7,139 nt of DNA from a bacterium (GTDB lineage: Bacteria > Planctomycetota > UBA11346), in contig JAIFKN010000090.1 of assembly GCA_020049615.1 (NCBI GenBank), positions 1-7,139 of the forward strand, given 5' to 3'. The position numbers were made by a program, and so were the translations under genes. Positions 1 through 5,916 of the stretch are shown here, one piece after another; the first letter of the stretch is position 1; each line of letters starts with the position of its first letter. The notes under the pieces were generated by a model. The model was not told the origin of the DNA and made no database searches. It was given only the letters and a program-made list of their open reading frames with translations.

Positions 1-604
1 CCGCCTGGCAGAAGCGCGGCAGGACCATGCCGTAGGCTGGCGACTGGCGCGGGCCGGTGATGTTGAAGAAGCGCATCACCGTCACGCCGAGATCGCGCTC
101 GCGGTGCCAGGCCAGGGCGAGGAACTCGTCCAGCATCTTGGCGCAGGCGTAACTCCAACGGTGCAGGCTGGTCGAGCCGAGGACCGAGTCGTCGTCCTCG
201 CGGAAGGGGACCTTGTCCTGCTTGCCGTAGACCTCGGAGGTCGAGGCGATCAGCACCCGTTTGGCCCCGACCTGGGCGGCGGCGCGCAGCACCACCTCGG
301 TGCCGCGCACGTTGGTGACGATCGAGCCGACCTGGCGCTCGAGGATGCGCTTCACCCCGACCGCGGCGGCGAGGTGGATGACCAGTTCGGGCTTGAGCTG
401 GGCGCAGCACTCGTCGACCGCCAGCTCGTCGCACACCGAGCCGTGGACGATGGACAGACGCTCATGGCCGGCGACGGCCTTGAGATTGTCCATCGACCCG
501 GTCGAGCAGTCATCGATCACCGCCACGCGGTCGCCGCGGGCCAAGAGCGATTCCACCACATGGGAACCGATAAACCCTGCGCCGCCGGTGACGAGGACGT
601 TCAC
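1..604 (-). CDS. NAD-dependent nucleotide-sugar epimerase/dehydratase, extended SDR family (3' part outside window)
   Basis: Translation from GTG at 604 gives 201 residues of an extended short-chain dehydrogenase that probably remodels a nucleotide sugar in the cytoplasm for surface polysaccharide synthesis. Seen: the NAD-binding glycine motif TGGAGFIG (residues 6-13), an acidic pair at 31-32 ending the second strand, HLAAA (77-81), TNVRGT (97-102), STSEVYG (121-127) and the catalytic pair Y152 and K156 in SYACAK. The stretch RFFNITGPRQ (178-187) is typical of UDP-sugar epimerases and UDP-glucuronate decarboxylases. About a third to a half of the usual 310-340 residues lies beyond position 1, including most of the substrate-specificity part, so the exact substrate cannot be read. 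The GTG overlaps the stop of the upstream regulator (GTGA, 601-604), pointing to translational coupling. Family assignment is firm; substrate is unknown. Confidence 0.9.
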   Translation of the reverse strand, partial: MNVLVTGGAGFIGSHVVESLLARGDRVAVIDDCSTGSMDNLKAVAGHERLSIVHGSVCDELAVDECCAQLKPELVIHLAAAVGVKRILERQVGSIVTNVRGTEVVLRAAAQVGAKRVLIASTSEVYGKQDKVPFREDDDSVLGSTSLHRWSYACAKMLDEFLALAWHRERDLGVTVMRFFNITGPRQSPAYGMVLPRFCQA

Positions 605-1629
605 GCCGACGGAGCCTCGTGGAGTTCGCAGTCGACCACCAGCGAGCGGTACGACTTGGTCTGCTCGTCGAGCAGGCGGTTCATCTCGGAGAGGACCAGC
701 TCGACCACGTCCTCGCGCTTGACCACCACCGCGGTCGGGCGGCGGGCGCGCTCAAGGATGCGGTCGTCGCCGATGGCGACGCGCTCGGCCTTGGGCCCGA
801 TGGCCTTCAGCGCCTGGATCACCTCGACGCCCTCGGCGTCGGGCATGACCACGCCGTCGGCCGCCTCGGTGCCCTGGCCCATGCGGGCCGAGACCTGCGA
901 AAGGTCGGAGAAGATCAGCTCGGGGTGGATGCGCAGGCCGTCCTCCATGCAGGCGCACTGCATGCCGGCCAGTTCCTTGAGGCTCTCGGCCTCGGGCAGG
1001 TTCACACCGCGCACCTCGCGCTGGCGGCCGATGAAGGCGATGCGGCGGCAGCCCTTCTTGACCAGGTAGCGCCCGGCGAGGTAGCCGGCGCGGAAGCTGT
1101 TGGCGACGATCGAGCTGGCGTTCGAGCGGTTCGGCGCGCAGCCGACCACCAGCATCGGCCGGCGCAGGTCGGCGAGCTGCTTGAGGTGCGGCTCGTGGGT
1201 GAGTCCCAGGCACAGCAGCAGGCGGCCAGGGCGGCGGATGCGATCGACGTCAGGGCCGTAGGGCGGATCCTGCGGCGTGATGTGGAAGCGTTCGATCTCG
1301 ATGCCGTCGGCCTGGCAGCGTTCCGCGATGCGCTTCTCGACCTGGCCGAGGAAGTCGTCGCCCGGGTGCTCCTTGGTCGAACCGACCAGCAGGCTGAGCT
1401 TGCGGTTGGGCAGCGAGCGGACGAACAGACCAACGCCCCGACGGGCGGTGCACAGGCCGCTCTCCATCAGCCGCGACACCACCTTGCTGATGGTGTTGGG
1501 CGAGGCCTGGAAGCGCTTGGCCAGGGTCCGCACCGAGGGCAGGCGGCTCGAGGCGGGGTACTGCCCGACCTCGATGTCCTGCCGCATCACGCGGTAGATC
1601 TCTTCCTGACTGGCCTTTTCCTTGTTCAT
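601..1629 (-). CDS. GntR-type winged-helix regulator fused to a LacI/periplasmic-binding-like effector domain
   Basis: A 342-residue cytoplasmic transcription regulator. Residues about 8-75 form a GntR winged helix, with LPSVRTLAKRF (30-40) and SPNTISKVVSRLMESGL (43-59) as the helix-turn-helix and RRGVGLFV (63-70) as the wing. Residues about 77-336 match the layout of LacI-type sugar-binding domains: SLLVGSTKEH (79-88), VVGCAPN (161-167), a helix at SFRAGYLAGRYLVKKGCRRIAFIG (178-201) resembling the LacI-family block A-x(n)-L-x-x-x-G-x-x-x-I-x-x-I, and GVVMPDAEGVEVIQALKAIG (259-278). This is the architecture of AraR of Bacillus and of many regulators in the PVC group, which usually sense a sugar. 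The ATG is preceded by GGAG at 8-base spacing. The effector and target are not visible. The 4-base overlap with the epimerase gene suggests co-expression and perhaps control of a sugar or polysaccharide function. Confidence 0.87.
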   Translation of the reverse strand: MNKEKASQEEIYRVMRQDIEVGQYPASSRLPSVRTLAKRFQASPNTISKVVSRLMESGLCTARRGVGLFVRSLPNRKLSLLVGSTKEHPGDDFLGQVEKRIAERCQADGIEIERFHITPQDPPYGPDVDRIRRPGRLLLCLGLTHEPHLKQLADLRRPMLVVGCAPNRSNASSIVANSFRAGYLAGRYLVKKGCRRIAFIGRQREVRGVNLPEAESLKELAGMQCACMEDGLRIHPELIFSDLSQVSARMGQGTEAADGVVMPDAEGVEVIQALKAIGPKAERVAIGDDRILERARRPTAVVVKREDVVELVLSEMNRLLDEQTKSYRSLVVDCELHEAPSA

Positions 1630-1637
1630 GCAGCAAG

Positions 1638-1641
1638 CTCC
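1638..1641 (-). promoter_or_regulatory. Ribosome binding site of the GntR-type regulator
   Basis: GGAG on the minus strand, 8 bases before the ATG at 1629. It supports that start and is one of the few clear Shine-Dalgarno sequences in the window; most other genes here start from a stop/start overlap or have only a weak match. Confidence 0.65.
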
Positions 1642-1655
1642 AGAATGAGCCCCGC

Positions 1656-1683
1656 ATCACACACGACAGGCCGGCAGAGTCAA
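1656..1683 (-). promoter_or_regulatory. Possible sigma70-type promoter ahead of the regulator
   Basis: In the 66-base gap between ispE and the regulator, the minus strand has TTGACT (1683-1678, five of six matches to TTGACA), a 16-base spacer, then TGTGAT (1661-1656, four of six matches to TATAAT). This is the only sizeable gap in the minus-strand run, so a separate promoter for the regulator-epimerase pair is plausible. The -10 match is imperfect and in GC-rich DNA such matches can arise by chance. Confidence 0.33.
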
Positions 1684-1695
1684 TCCAGGGCCAGC

Positions 1696-2535
1696 TCAAG
1701 GCCCAGGGAACGTCTGTGGGACGAACCGGGTCCGCCAGGCACGTACTCCGGGTGGCTGTTCGACCCGCGCTAAGGCGAAGCAGGCGGCGCCGGAGCCGGT
1801 CATCAGATACGGGATCCCGAGGGTGGCGAGATGGTCGAGGAGTTCGCCGACCGCCGGGCAGACCCGCCGGGCCGGCAGCGCCAGCCGGTTGTCCAGCCAG
1901 TCGGCCGGGTCGGCGATGCGGGCGGCGAACCAGGCCGCGCCGCGCGCCGGACGCGGACCGCGCTCGGCGTCGGTCAGGGCCTTGTACACCGCCGGGGTGG
2001 CGCAGTGCGCGCCGTCCGGCATCAGCAGGGTGAGTTCGAGGTCCGGTGCGTCAGGCAGGCGGTTCAGCACCTCGCCCCGCCCGGTCGCATGCGCGGTGCC
2101 GCCGCGCACCAGGAAGCTGATGTCCGAACCGAGGGTCGCGCCGATCGCCTCCAGGCGCTCGGCACCGAGCGGCCGCTCGGCCAGGTCGTCGCAGGCGCGC
2201 AGCACCGCGGCCGCATCGGCCGAGCCTCCGCCCAGCCCGGCTCCAGCCGGGATGCGCTTGACCAGGGAGATGGCGAGGCCGCCGATCGCCGGGTTGGCCG
2301 CCTGATAGGCCGCCGCCGCGCGCCAGGCCAGGTTGGTCGCATCGCACGACAGCGACGGATCGTCGCAGGCCAGGCTGAGGCCGCACCCCTCGGTCAGCTC
2401 CACCGCCACCTCGTCATGCAGGTCGATGGTCTGGAACACCGTCTCGATGTCGTGGAAGCCGTCAGCGCGCCGCCCGAGGATCTCGAGGAACAGGTTGAGC
2501 TTGGCGTAGGCCCTGCGCTGCAGCCGCCGGGTCAC
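1696..2535 (-). CDS. ispE: 4-diphosphocytidyl-2-C-methyl-D-erythritol kinase (IspE)
   Basis: A 279-residue GHMP-family kinase that phosphorylates the 2-hydroxyl of CDP-methylerythritol with ATP, a cytoplasmic step of the MEP isoprenoid pathway. Seen: AKLNLFLEILGRRADGFHDI (11-30) with the catalytic lysine K12 and substrate-binding N14, ETVFQTIDL (31-39), the glycine-rich ATP loop PAGAGLGGGSADAA (96-109), GSDISFLVRGG (136-146) with the catalytic aspartate D138, and the C-terminal GHMP motif MTGSGAACFA (245-254). Length fits the family (about 280-300). GTG at 2535 is chosen because the protein then begins just before the conserved first strand, and because it overlaps the rnhA stop as GTGA (2532-2535). 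The longer open frame upstream runs through rnhA and has no IspE similarity. The upstream rnhA is broken, so translation of this gene may not be coupled as designed. Confidence 0.95.
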   Translation of the reverse strand: MTRRLQRRAYAKLNLFLEILGRRADGFHDIETVFQTIDLHDEVAVELTEGCGLSLACDDPSLSCDATNLAWRAAAAYQAANPAIGGLAISLVKRIPAGAGLGGGSADAAAVLRACDDLAERPLGAERLEAIGATLGSDISFLVRGGTAHATGRGEVLNRLPDAPDLELTLLMPDGAHCATPAVYKALTDAERGPRPARGAAWFAARIADPADWLDNRLALPARRVCPAVGELLDHLATLGIPYLMTGSGAACFALARVEQPPGVRAWRTRFVPQTFPGP

Positions 2536-3019
2536 GGCAGGGCCCCCGTCCACCGCGTCCGCTCGCTCCATTCCGGATCGCGGCCCGCCTGCACCGCGTC
2601 CATCGCCTGATTGGTCAGCTGGTCGGCGCGCTCGTTGCCGGGGTCTCCCGCATGGCCCTTGACCCAGTGCCAGGCGGTGCGCTGCGTCGCCATCAGCCGG
2701 TCGAGCTCCTGCCACAGTTCGGCGTTGAGCAGTTCGCCCTCCTTCCGGCGCCAGCCGCGCTTCTTCCAGCCGGGGATCCACTCGGTCGCCGCCTTGATCA
2801 GGAGCTGGCTGTCGCTGCGGATCTGCACCGACAGGCCGGGCTTCTTCAGCGTGCGCAGCACCATGATGGCGGCGGTGATCTGTTGGTCGTGTTGGCCTCG
2901 CCGCCGCAGCGCTCGAGGGCGTCGCGGCTGGCGGCGTTGACCAGGATCATGCCCCAGCCGCCGGGGCCGGGGTTGCCCCGGCAACCGCCGTCGGTCCAGG
3001 CGACGATGTCGAAGCTCAT
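2532..3019 (-). pseudogene. rnhA: Ribonuclease HI, frameshifted and missing the NRME active-site motif
   Basis: RNase HI cuts the RNA strand of RNA-DNA hybrids. The 5' half reads from ATG at 3019 (ATGA overlap with the tgt stop): residues 1-46 include the catalytic aspartate in WTDGGCRGNPGPGGWG (8-23) and GGEANTTN (39-46). After codon 46 (2884-2882) this frame runs into TGA at 2848-2846, giving only 57 residues. The 3' half continues in another frame from ATC at 2879: ITAAIMVL, SDSQ with the second aspartate, WKKRGWRRKEGEL, then HWVKGHAGDPGNERADQL with the C-terminal histidine and aspartate. Family members have NNRMEL/I at the junction. Here only the bases AG (2881-2880) stand where NRME should be encoded, an apparent 10-base loss that also removes the catalytic glutamate (E48 in E. 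coli). The rest is well conserved, so the lesion looks recent, or is an assembly error. Confidence 0.88.
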
Positions 3020-4167
3020 TCCGGTGCCTCCGCCTCGGCGCGATCATCCTTGTAGCGTTCACGGAACGCCTCGGCGAAGGCGGCGAACCGTCCCGCGCGG
3101 ATCGCCGCGCGCAGGCGCGCGGTCAGCCGGCGGTAGTAGGCGAGGTTGTGGATCGACAGCAGGGTGCCGCCGAGGATCTCGCCGCTCTTGAGCAGATGCT
3201 GGAGGTAGCCGCGCGAGACGCGGTGCGCCGGGCCGGGCGTCGTCTCATCGATCGGGCGCGGGTCGCCGGCGTGCTCGGCGCGCTTGAGTCGCAGGGGGCC
3301 GTCGTCGGTGTAGGCGATGCCGTGCCGGCCCATGCGCGTGGGCAGCACGCAGTCGAACTGGTCGATGCCGCGCGCCACCGCCTCGACGATGTCCAGCGGC
3401 GTGCCGACGCCCATGAGGTAGCGCGGCTTCTCCGCCGGCAGGATCGGCACCACCGCATCGAGCACGGCGTTGCGCTCGGCCAGGCCCTCGCCGACCGCCA
3501 GCCCGCCGACGGCGTGGCCGGGCAGGTCGTGGCGCAGGGCGTCGCGGGCGCTGGCGGCGCGCAGGTCGGGATGGATGCCGCCCTGGACGATGGCGTAGAG
3601 GGCCTGTTCGCTGGCGCCGCCCCACGGCCCCTCGGCACGCCAGGCGGCGACCGAGCGCGCCAGCCAGTCGGCGGTGCGCTGGCAGGCGCGGCTTACCACG
3701 TCGCGCGGGGCGTCGGAGGGCGGGCACTCGTCGAACGCCATGATCACGTCGGCGCCGAGCTCGCGCTGGATGCGGATGCTCTCCTCCGGCGTCAGGCGCA
3801 GGGGGCTGCCGTCGAGGTGGCTGCGGAAGCTGACCCCGTCATCGTCGACCGTGCGGTTGGCGGCCAGGGAGAACACCTGGTAGCCGCCGCTGTCGGTGAG
3901 CATCGGGCCGCGCCAGCCGCAGAAGGCGTGCAACCCGCCCAGGGCACGCACCCGTGCCGAGCCCGGGCGCAGCGCGAGGTGGTAGGTGTTGGCGAGGAGG
4001 AACTGCTGGCCGATGCCCTCGGCCGCGTCCGCGGTGACGCCCTTCAGTCCACCGAGCGTCGCCACCGCCATGAACTGCGGCGTGTGCGCGATCCCGTGCG
4101 GGGTCGTGAGGGTGCCGGCGCGGGCCGGGCCGTCGGTGGCCTCGAGGGAGAAGGAGAACGGGGCCAC
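3016..4167 (-). CDS. tgt: Queuine/preQ1 tRNA-ribosyltransferase (Tgt) lacking the zinc-site cysteines
   Basis: A 383-residue enzyme that exchanges guanine 34 of GUN-anticodon tRNAs for a 7-deazaguanine (preQ1 in bacteria), the entry step of queuosine in tRNA. Seen: LLANTYHLALRPG (57-69), LTDSGGYQVFSL (90-101) with the general acid/base D92, IMAFDECPPSD (142-152), YAIVQGGIHPDLR (191-203), AVGGLAVGE (219-227), KPRYLMGVG (247-255), and GIDQFDCVLPTRMGRHG (267-283) with the nucleophile D272. The C-terminal part has SRGYLQHLLKSGEILG (318-333) and SIHNLAYY (338-345). Z. mobilis and E. coli Tgt bind structural zinc through CxCxxC plus a later histidine. Here the matching stretch (about 305-317, PIDETTPGPAHRV) has no cysteine, while H340 remains. 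Start is GTG at 4167, the first possible after an in-frame stop at 4173. The stop overlaps the rnhA start (ATGA), and the gene lies 14 bases after the SpoIID-domain gene. Confidence 0.95.
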   Translation of the reverse strand: MAPFSFSLEATDGPARAGTLTTPHGIAHTPQFMAVATLGGLKGVTADAAEGIGQQFLLANTYHLALRPGSARVRALGGLHAFCGWRGPMLTDSGGYQVFSLAANRTVDDDGVSFRSHLDGSPLRLTPEESIRIQRELGADVIMAFDECPPSDAPRDVVSRACQRTADWLARSVAAWRAEGPWGGASEQALYAIVQGGIHPDLRAASARDALRHDLPGHAVGGLAVGEGLAERNAVLDAVVPILPAEKPRYLMGVGTPLDIVEAVARGIDQFDCVLPTRMGRHGIAYTDDGPLRLKRAEHAGDPRPIDETTPGPAHRVSRGYLQHLLKSGEILGGTLLSIHNLAYYRRLTARLRAAIRAGRFAAFAEAFRERYKDDRAEAEAPE

Positions 4168-4181
4168 GACTCAGCGAACCA

Positions 4182-5639
4182 TCACCACAGCCGTCCCAGC
4201 TGCGTCCCCAGGTAGTACCGCGCCACGATGCGTTCCGCCGTCCAGCCCTGCCGCGCCATCAGCCAGGCGCTGATCTGGCTCATGCCGGCGCCGTGCCCCC
4301 AGCCGAAACAGGTGATGTCGTAGAGGAAGTGGCCGCGCTTCGTGGCGGATTCGTACTTCCTGGGGCTGTCGGGCGCCCACAGCGTGCTGCGCAGCACGTT
4401 CTCGCCGATCAGCCGGCGGAAGGCGTGGGCCGGGATCTCGACCGGCTCGCCCTGGCTGTGGTGGACCAGCACGGTGAGCACGCGCTGGCTGACCGGGTCG
4501 CGCCGTCCGACCTTGATGTCCTTGACGTAGCCGATGGCGCGGCCGCTGGGCGACAGCACCTTGCCCAGTTCGCGTTGCAGTTCGCGCGGGTCGATGGTCG
4601 CGGTCGAGGTGCCGTGGGTCGCCGTCAATCCGAGGGCGGATACCGCCTCGGCGTACCACGGGTCGTCCTGTGGCGGCATCAGCGGGGCGAGGGCCCGGCT
4701 GCCCATGACGTCGCGGGCGTCGGGCCACACCGCCTCGACTCCGCCGATGCGGCCGCCAGAGCTGGCATGGAACAGCGGCAGGAACGCCTTGCCGTCGATC
4801 AACGGGACCAGGCCGCGGGTCTCGAACACCGCCCGGCGGCACAGGTCCATGCCGGTGGCGCCGCGATACTCCTGGTCGTCGCCACCGTCCTGCAGATCGA
4901 ACCAGGACTCGCTGGCGCGCGCCTTGGAGCGCCGCGCCCAGGCATAGCCGCGGCTGACGATGGCCTGGGCCTTGAGCGCCTCGAGCGGCCAGCCGGGGCT
5001 CATCTCCTCGCCGACGACCCCTTCGAGGTAGACCTCGACCGGCAGGCAGTTGAGCGCCGAGATCTCCTTGGAGCCCGCCCAGCGCAGCTCGAGCGAGCCG
5101 CGGTAGCGGTTGCGGCCGATGGCGAAGGCCGGGCGCGAACCGGCCGCCTCGAAGCCGGTGGGGTCGGGGTGCGTCTTGTCGTTCGGGTCGCGCGCCGGTT
5201 CGGTCGCCAGGGGGCAGAGCTGGACCCGCGAGACCGTCCACCACAGCTCCTTGGCGCCCCGATCGAAGTCGAAGCTGCTGAGGATGAGGCCGGAGTTCAG
5301 CTCGGGCTTGACCAGCAGCCGGCCACCGCGCTTGAGCGTCACGCGCATGTCCGGGTTGTCGGGCACGTCCGGCGAGGAGAGCTCGCAGGCGACCAGGGCC
5401 TGGATGGCGACCGCATCGAAGGTCCGTGACCCCTTGGGCGGGGCGCGGTCGAGCAGCTGCGGCCGGTTGAGGATGAGGACGCGCAGGCCCGGGTCGGGTC
5501 CAGGGGAGGCCGGCAGCCGTCCATAACCGCGGTCGCGCTCCTGCTGGAACAGCGTCCAGGCCAGGGTGCCGGCGAAGCAGAGGAGCAGTGCCACCAGCAG
5601 GCCGGCGCGCGCGATCTTCAGCCCCTGGTCCCGTTCCAT
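4182..5639 (-). CDS. Membrane-anchored SpoIID/LytB-domain protein
   Basis: A 485-residue protein. SpoIID of Bacillus is a lytic transglycosylase acting on denuded peptidoglycan, and LytB modulates an amidase, so a role in cell-wall turnover is likely. Residues 11-31 are hydrophobic after a charged start (MERDQGLKIARAG), fitting a signal anchor with the bulk outside the cytoplasmic membrane. Residues about 45-190 form an unassigned N-terminal region. The SpoIID domain follows: VYLEGVVGEEMSPGWPLEAL (203-222) with E212 at the position of the SpoIID catalytic glutamate, KAQAIVSRGYAW (223-234), FHASSGGRIGGVEAVW (290-305), DDPWY (325-329), and the signature CFGWGHGAGMSQ (444-455) near the C terminus. 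ATG at 5639 is chosen because the anchor begins there; the open frame extends 91 codons upstream through repeat-rich intergenic DNA. No clear Shine-Dalgarno is seen. No sporulation genes are nearby. First visible gene of the minus-strand run. Confidence 0.85.
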   Translation of the reverse strand: MERDQGLKIARAGLLVALLLCFAGTLAWTLFQQERDRGYGRLPASPGPDPGLRVLILNRPQLLDRAPPKGSRTFDAVAIQALVACELSSPDVPDNPDMRVTLKRGGRLLVKPELNSGLILSSFDFDRGAKELWWTVSRVQLCPLATEPARDPNDKTHPDPTGFEAAGSRPAFAIGRNRYRGSLELRWAGSKEISALNCLPVEVYLEGVVGEEMSPGWPLEALKAQAIVSRGYAWARRSKARASESWFDLQDGGDDQEYRGATGMDLCRRAVFETRGLVPLIDGKAFLPLFHASSGGRIGGVEAVWPDARDVMGSRALAPLMPPQDDPWYAEAVSALGLTATHGTSTATIDPRELQRELGKVLSPSGRAIGYVKDIKVGRRDPVSQRVLTVLVHHSQGEPVEIPAHAFRRLIGENVLRSTLWAPDSPRKYESATKRGHFLYDITCFGWGHGAGMSQISAWLMARQGWTAERIVARYYLGTQLGRLW

Positions 5640-5725
5640 CGGCGCAGACGGTACGGTGCCGTCGGCTGCAGTCCATTGGGCTGGCGGCTGACCGCAGCGA
5701 AGCGAGGATCGGCCGCCGAGCGGCG

Positions 5726-5759
5726 GTGGGCGGATACAATGGCGAAGCCATCCGCCCAC
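5726..5759. repeat. Long inverted repeat (hairpin 1), REP-like
   Basis: GTGGGCGGAT (5726-5735) is the exact reverse complement of ATCCGCCCAC (5750-5759). The loop contains ATGGC-GAA-GCCAT (5739-5751), so the strand can also fold as an 8-bp outer plus 5-bp inner stem with a 5-base bulge (5734-5738), 13 pairs in all, capped by the stable GCGAAGC mini-hairpin. There is no T-run after it and it lies upstream of both neighbouring genes, so it is not a simple terminator. It resembles REP-type dispersed palindromes; dispersal cannot be tested in this window. Confidence 0.7.
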
Positions 5760-5784
5760 GATTTCGGAGCCTGCGACGAAATCG
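5759..5784. repeat. Inverted repeat (hairpin 2)
   Basis: CGATTTCG (5759-5766) and CGAAATCG (5777-5784) are exact reverse complements around a 10-base loop. It starts on the last base of hairpin 1, so the two stems sit back to back. It could be part of the same repeat unit or an operator for a dimeric regulator. Confidence 0.55.
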
Positions 5785-5798
5785 AGCTGCGACAAAGG

Positions 5799-5841
5799 CC
5801 GTGGGGGCAGGTCCGCCAGGACCGTGGGGGCGAAGCCCCCA
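5799..5841. repeat. Direct repeat CCGTGGGGGC with two hairpins
   Basis: CCGTGGGGGC occurs at 5799-5808 and 5822-5831. Between and overlapping the copies, GGTCC-GCCA-GGACC (5810-5823) forms a 5-bp hairpin. The second copy leads into TGGGGGC-GAA-GCCCCCA (5825-5841), a perfect 7-bp stem with a GAA loop, again containing GCGAAGC. It is about 75 bases before the pilT start. It lacks a T-tract and follows no plus-strand gene. Confidence 0.6.
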
Positions 5842-5902
5842 AGCAAATGACACACCGCGCCCTTCCGCGCCGCGCCTCGCCATGGCCGCGCCGGTCGTGT
5901 GC

Positions 5903-5907
5903 GGAAG
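5903..5907 (+). promoter_or_regulatory. Probable ribosome binding site of pilT
   Basis: GGAAG, 9 bases before the ATG at 5917. It is a partial Shine-Dalgarno match, and favours that start over the in-frame GTG at 5899, which would overlap it, and over the ATG at 5929. Confidence 0.45.
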
Positions 5908-5916
5908 CTCATCCGA

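Larger units (their letters stand above)
5640..5916. other. Divergent intergenic region rich in inverted repeats
   Basis: The 277 bases between the outward-facing SpoIID-domain gene and pilT must hold the promoters for both, but I see no convincing -35/-10 pair on either strand. Instead the region holds four inverted repeats (described separately where strongest) and three copies of GCGAAGC (5697-5703, 5742-5748, 5830-5836), two of them forming hairpin tips. Open frames crossing it have no recognisable protein content. Confidence 0.6.

Noticed and set aside
2533..2781. An ispE start further upstream, making a 361-residue protein.
   Set aside because: The extra 82 residues are antisense-like shadow sequence over rnhA, and IspE homology begins just after the GTG at 2535.
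2846..2890. Programmed ribosomal frameshifting to make a full RNase HI.
   Set aside because: No slippery run is present at the junction, and a shift would not restore the missing NRME codons including the catalytic glutamate.
3148..4215. A 355-codon plus-strand open frame opposite tgt, with similar long plus-strand frames at 619-1773, 1831-2610 and 4293-5429.
   Set aside because: All are antisense to well-supported genes, have low-complexity A/G/R/V-rich translations and no recognisable domain.
5726..5841. The intergenic hairpins as rho-independent terminators.
   Set aside because: No T-tract follows on either strand, and both adjacent genes are transcribed away from the region, so no transcript ends here as far as is visible.
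5640..5912. A 91-codon N-terminal extension of the SpoIID-domain protein.
   Set aside because: It would run through the palindromic intergenic DNA and into the pilT upstream region, and would place the hydrophobic anchor in the middle of the chain. The ATG at 5639 gives a normal signal-anchor start.
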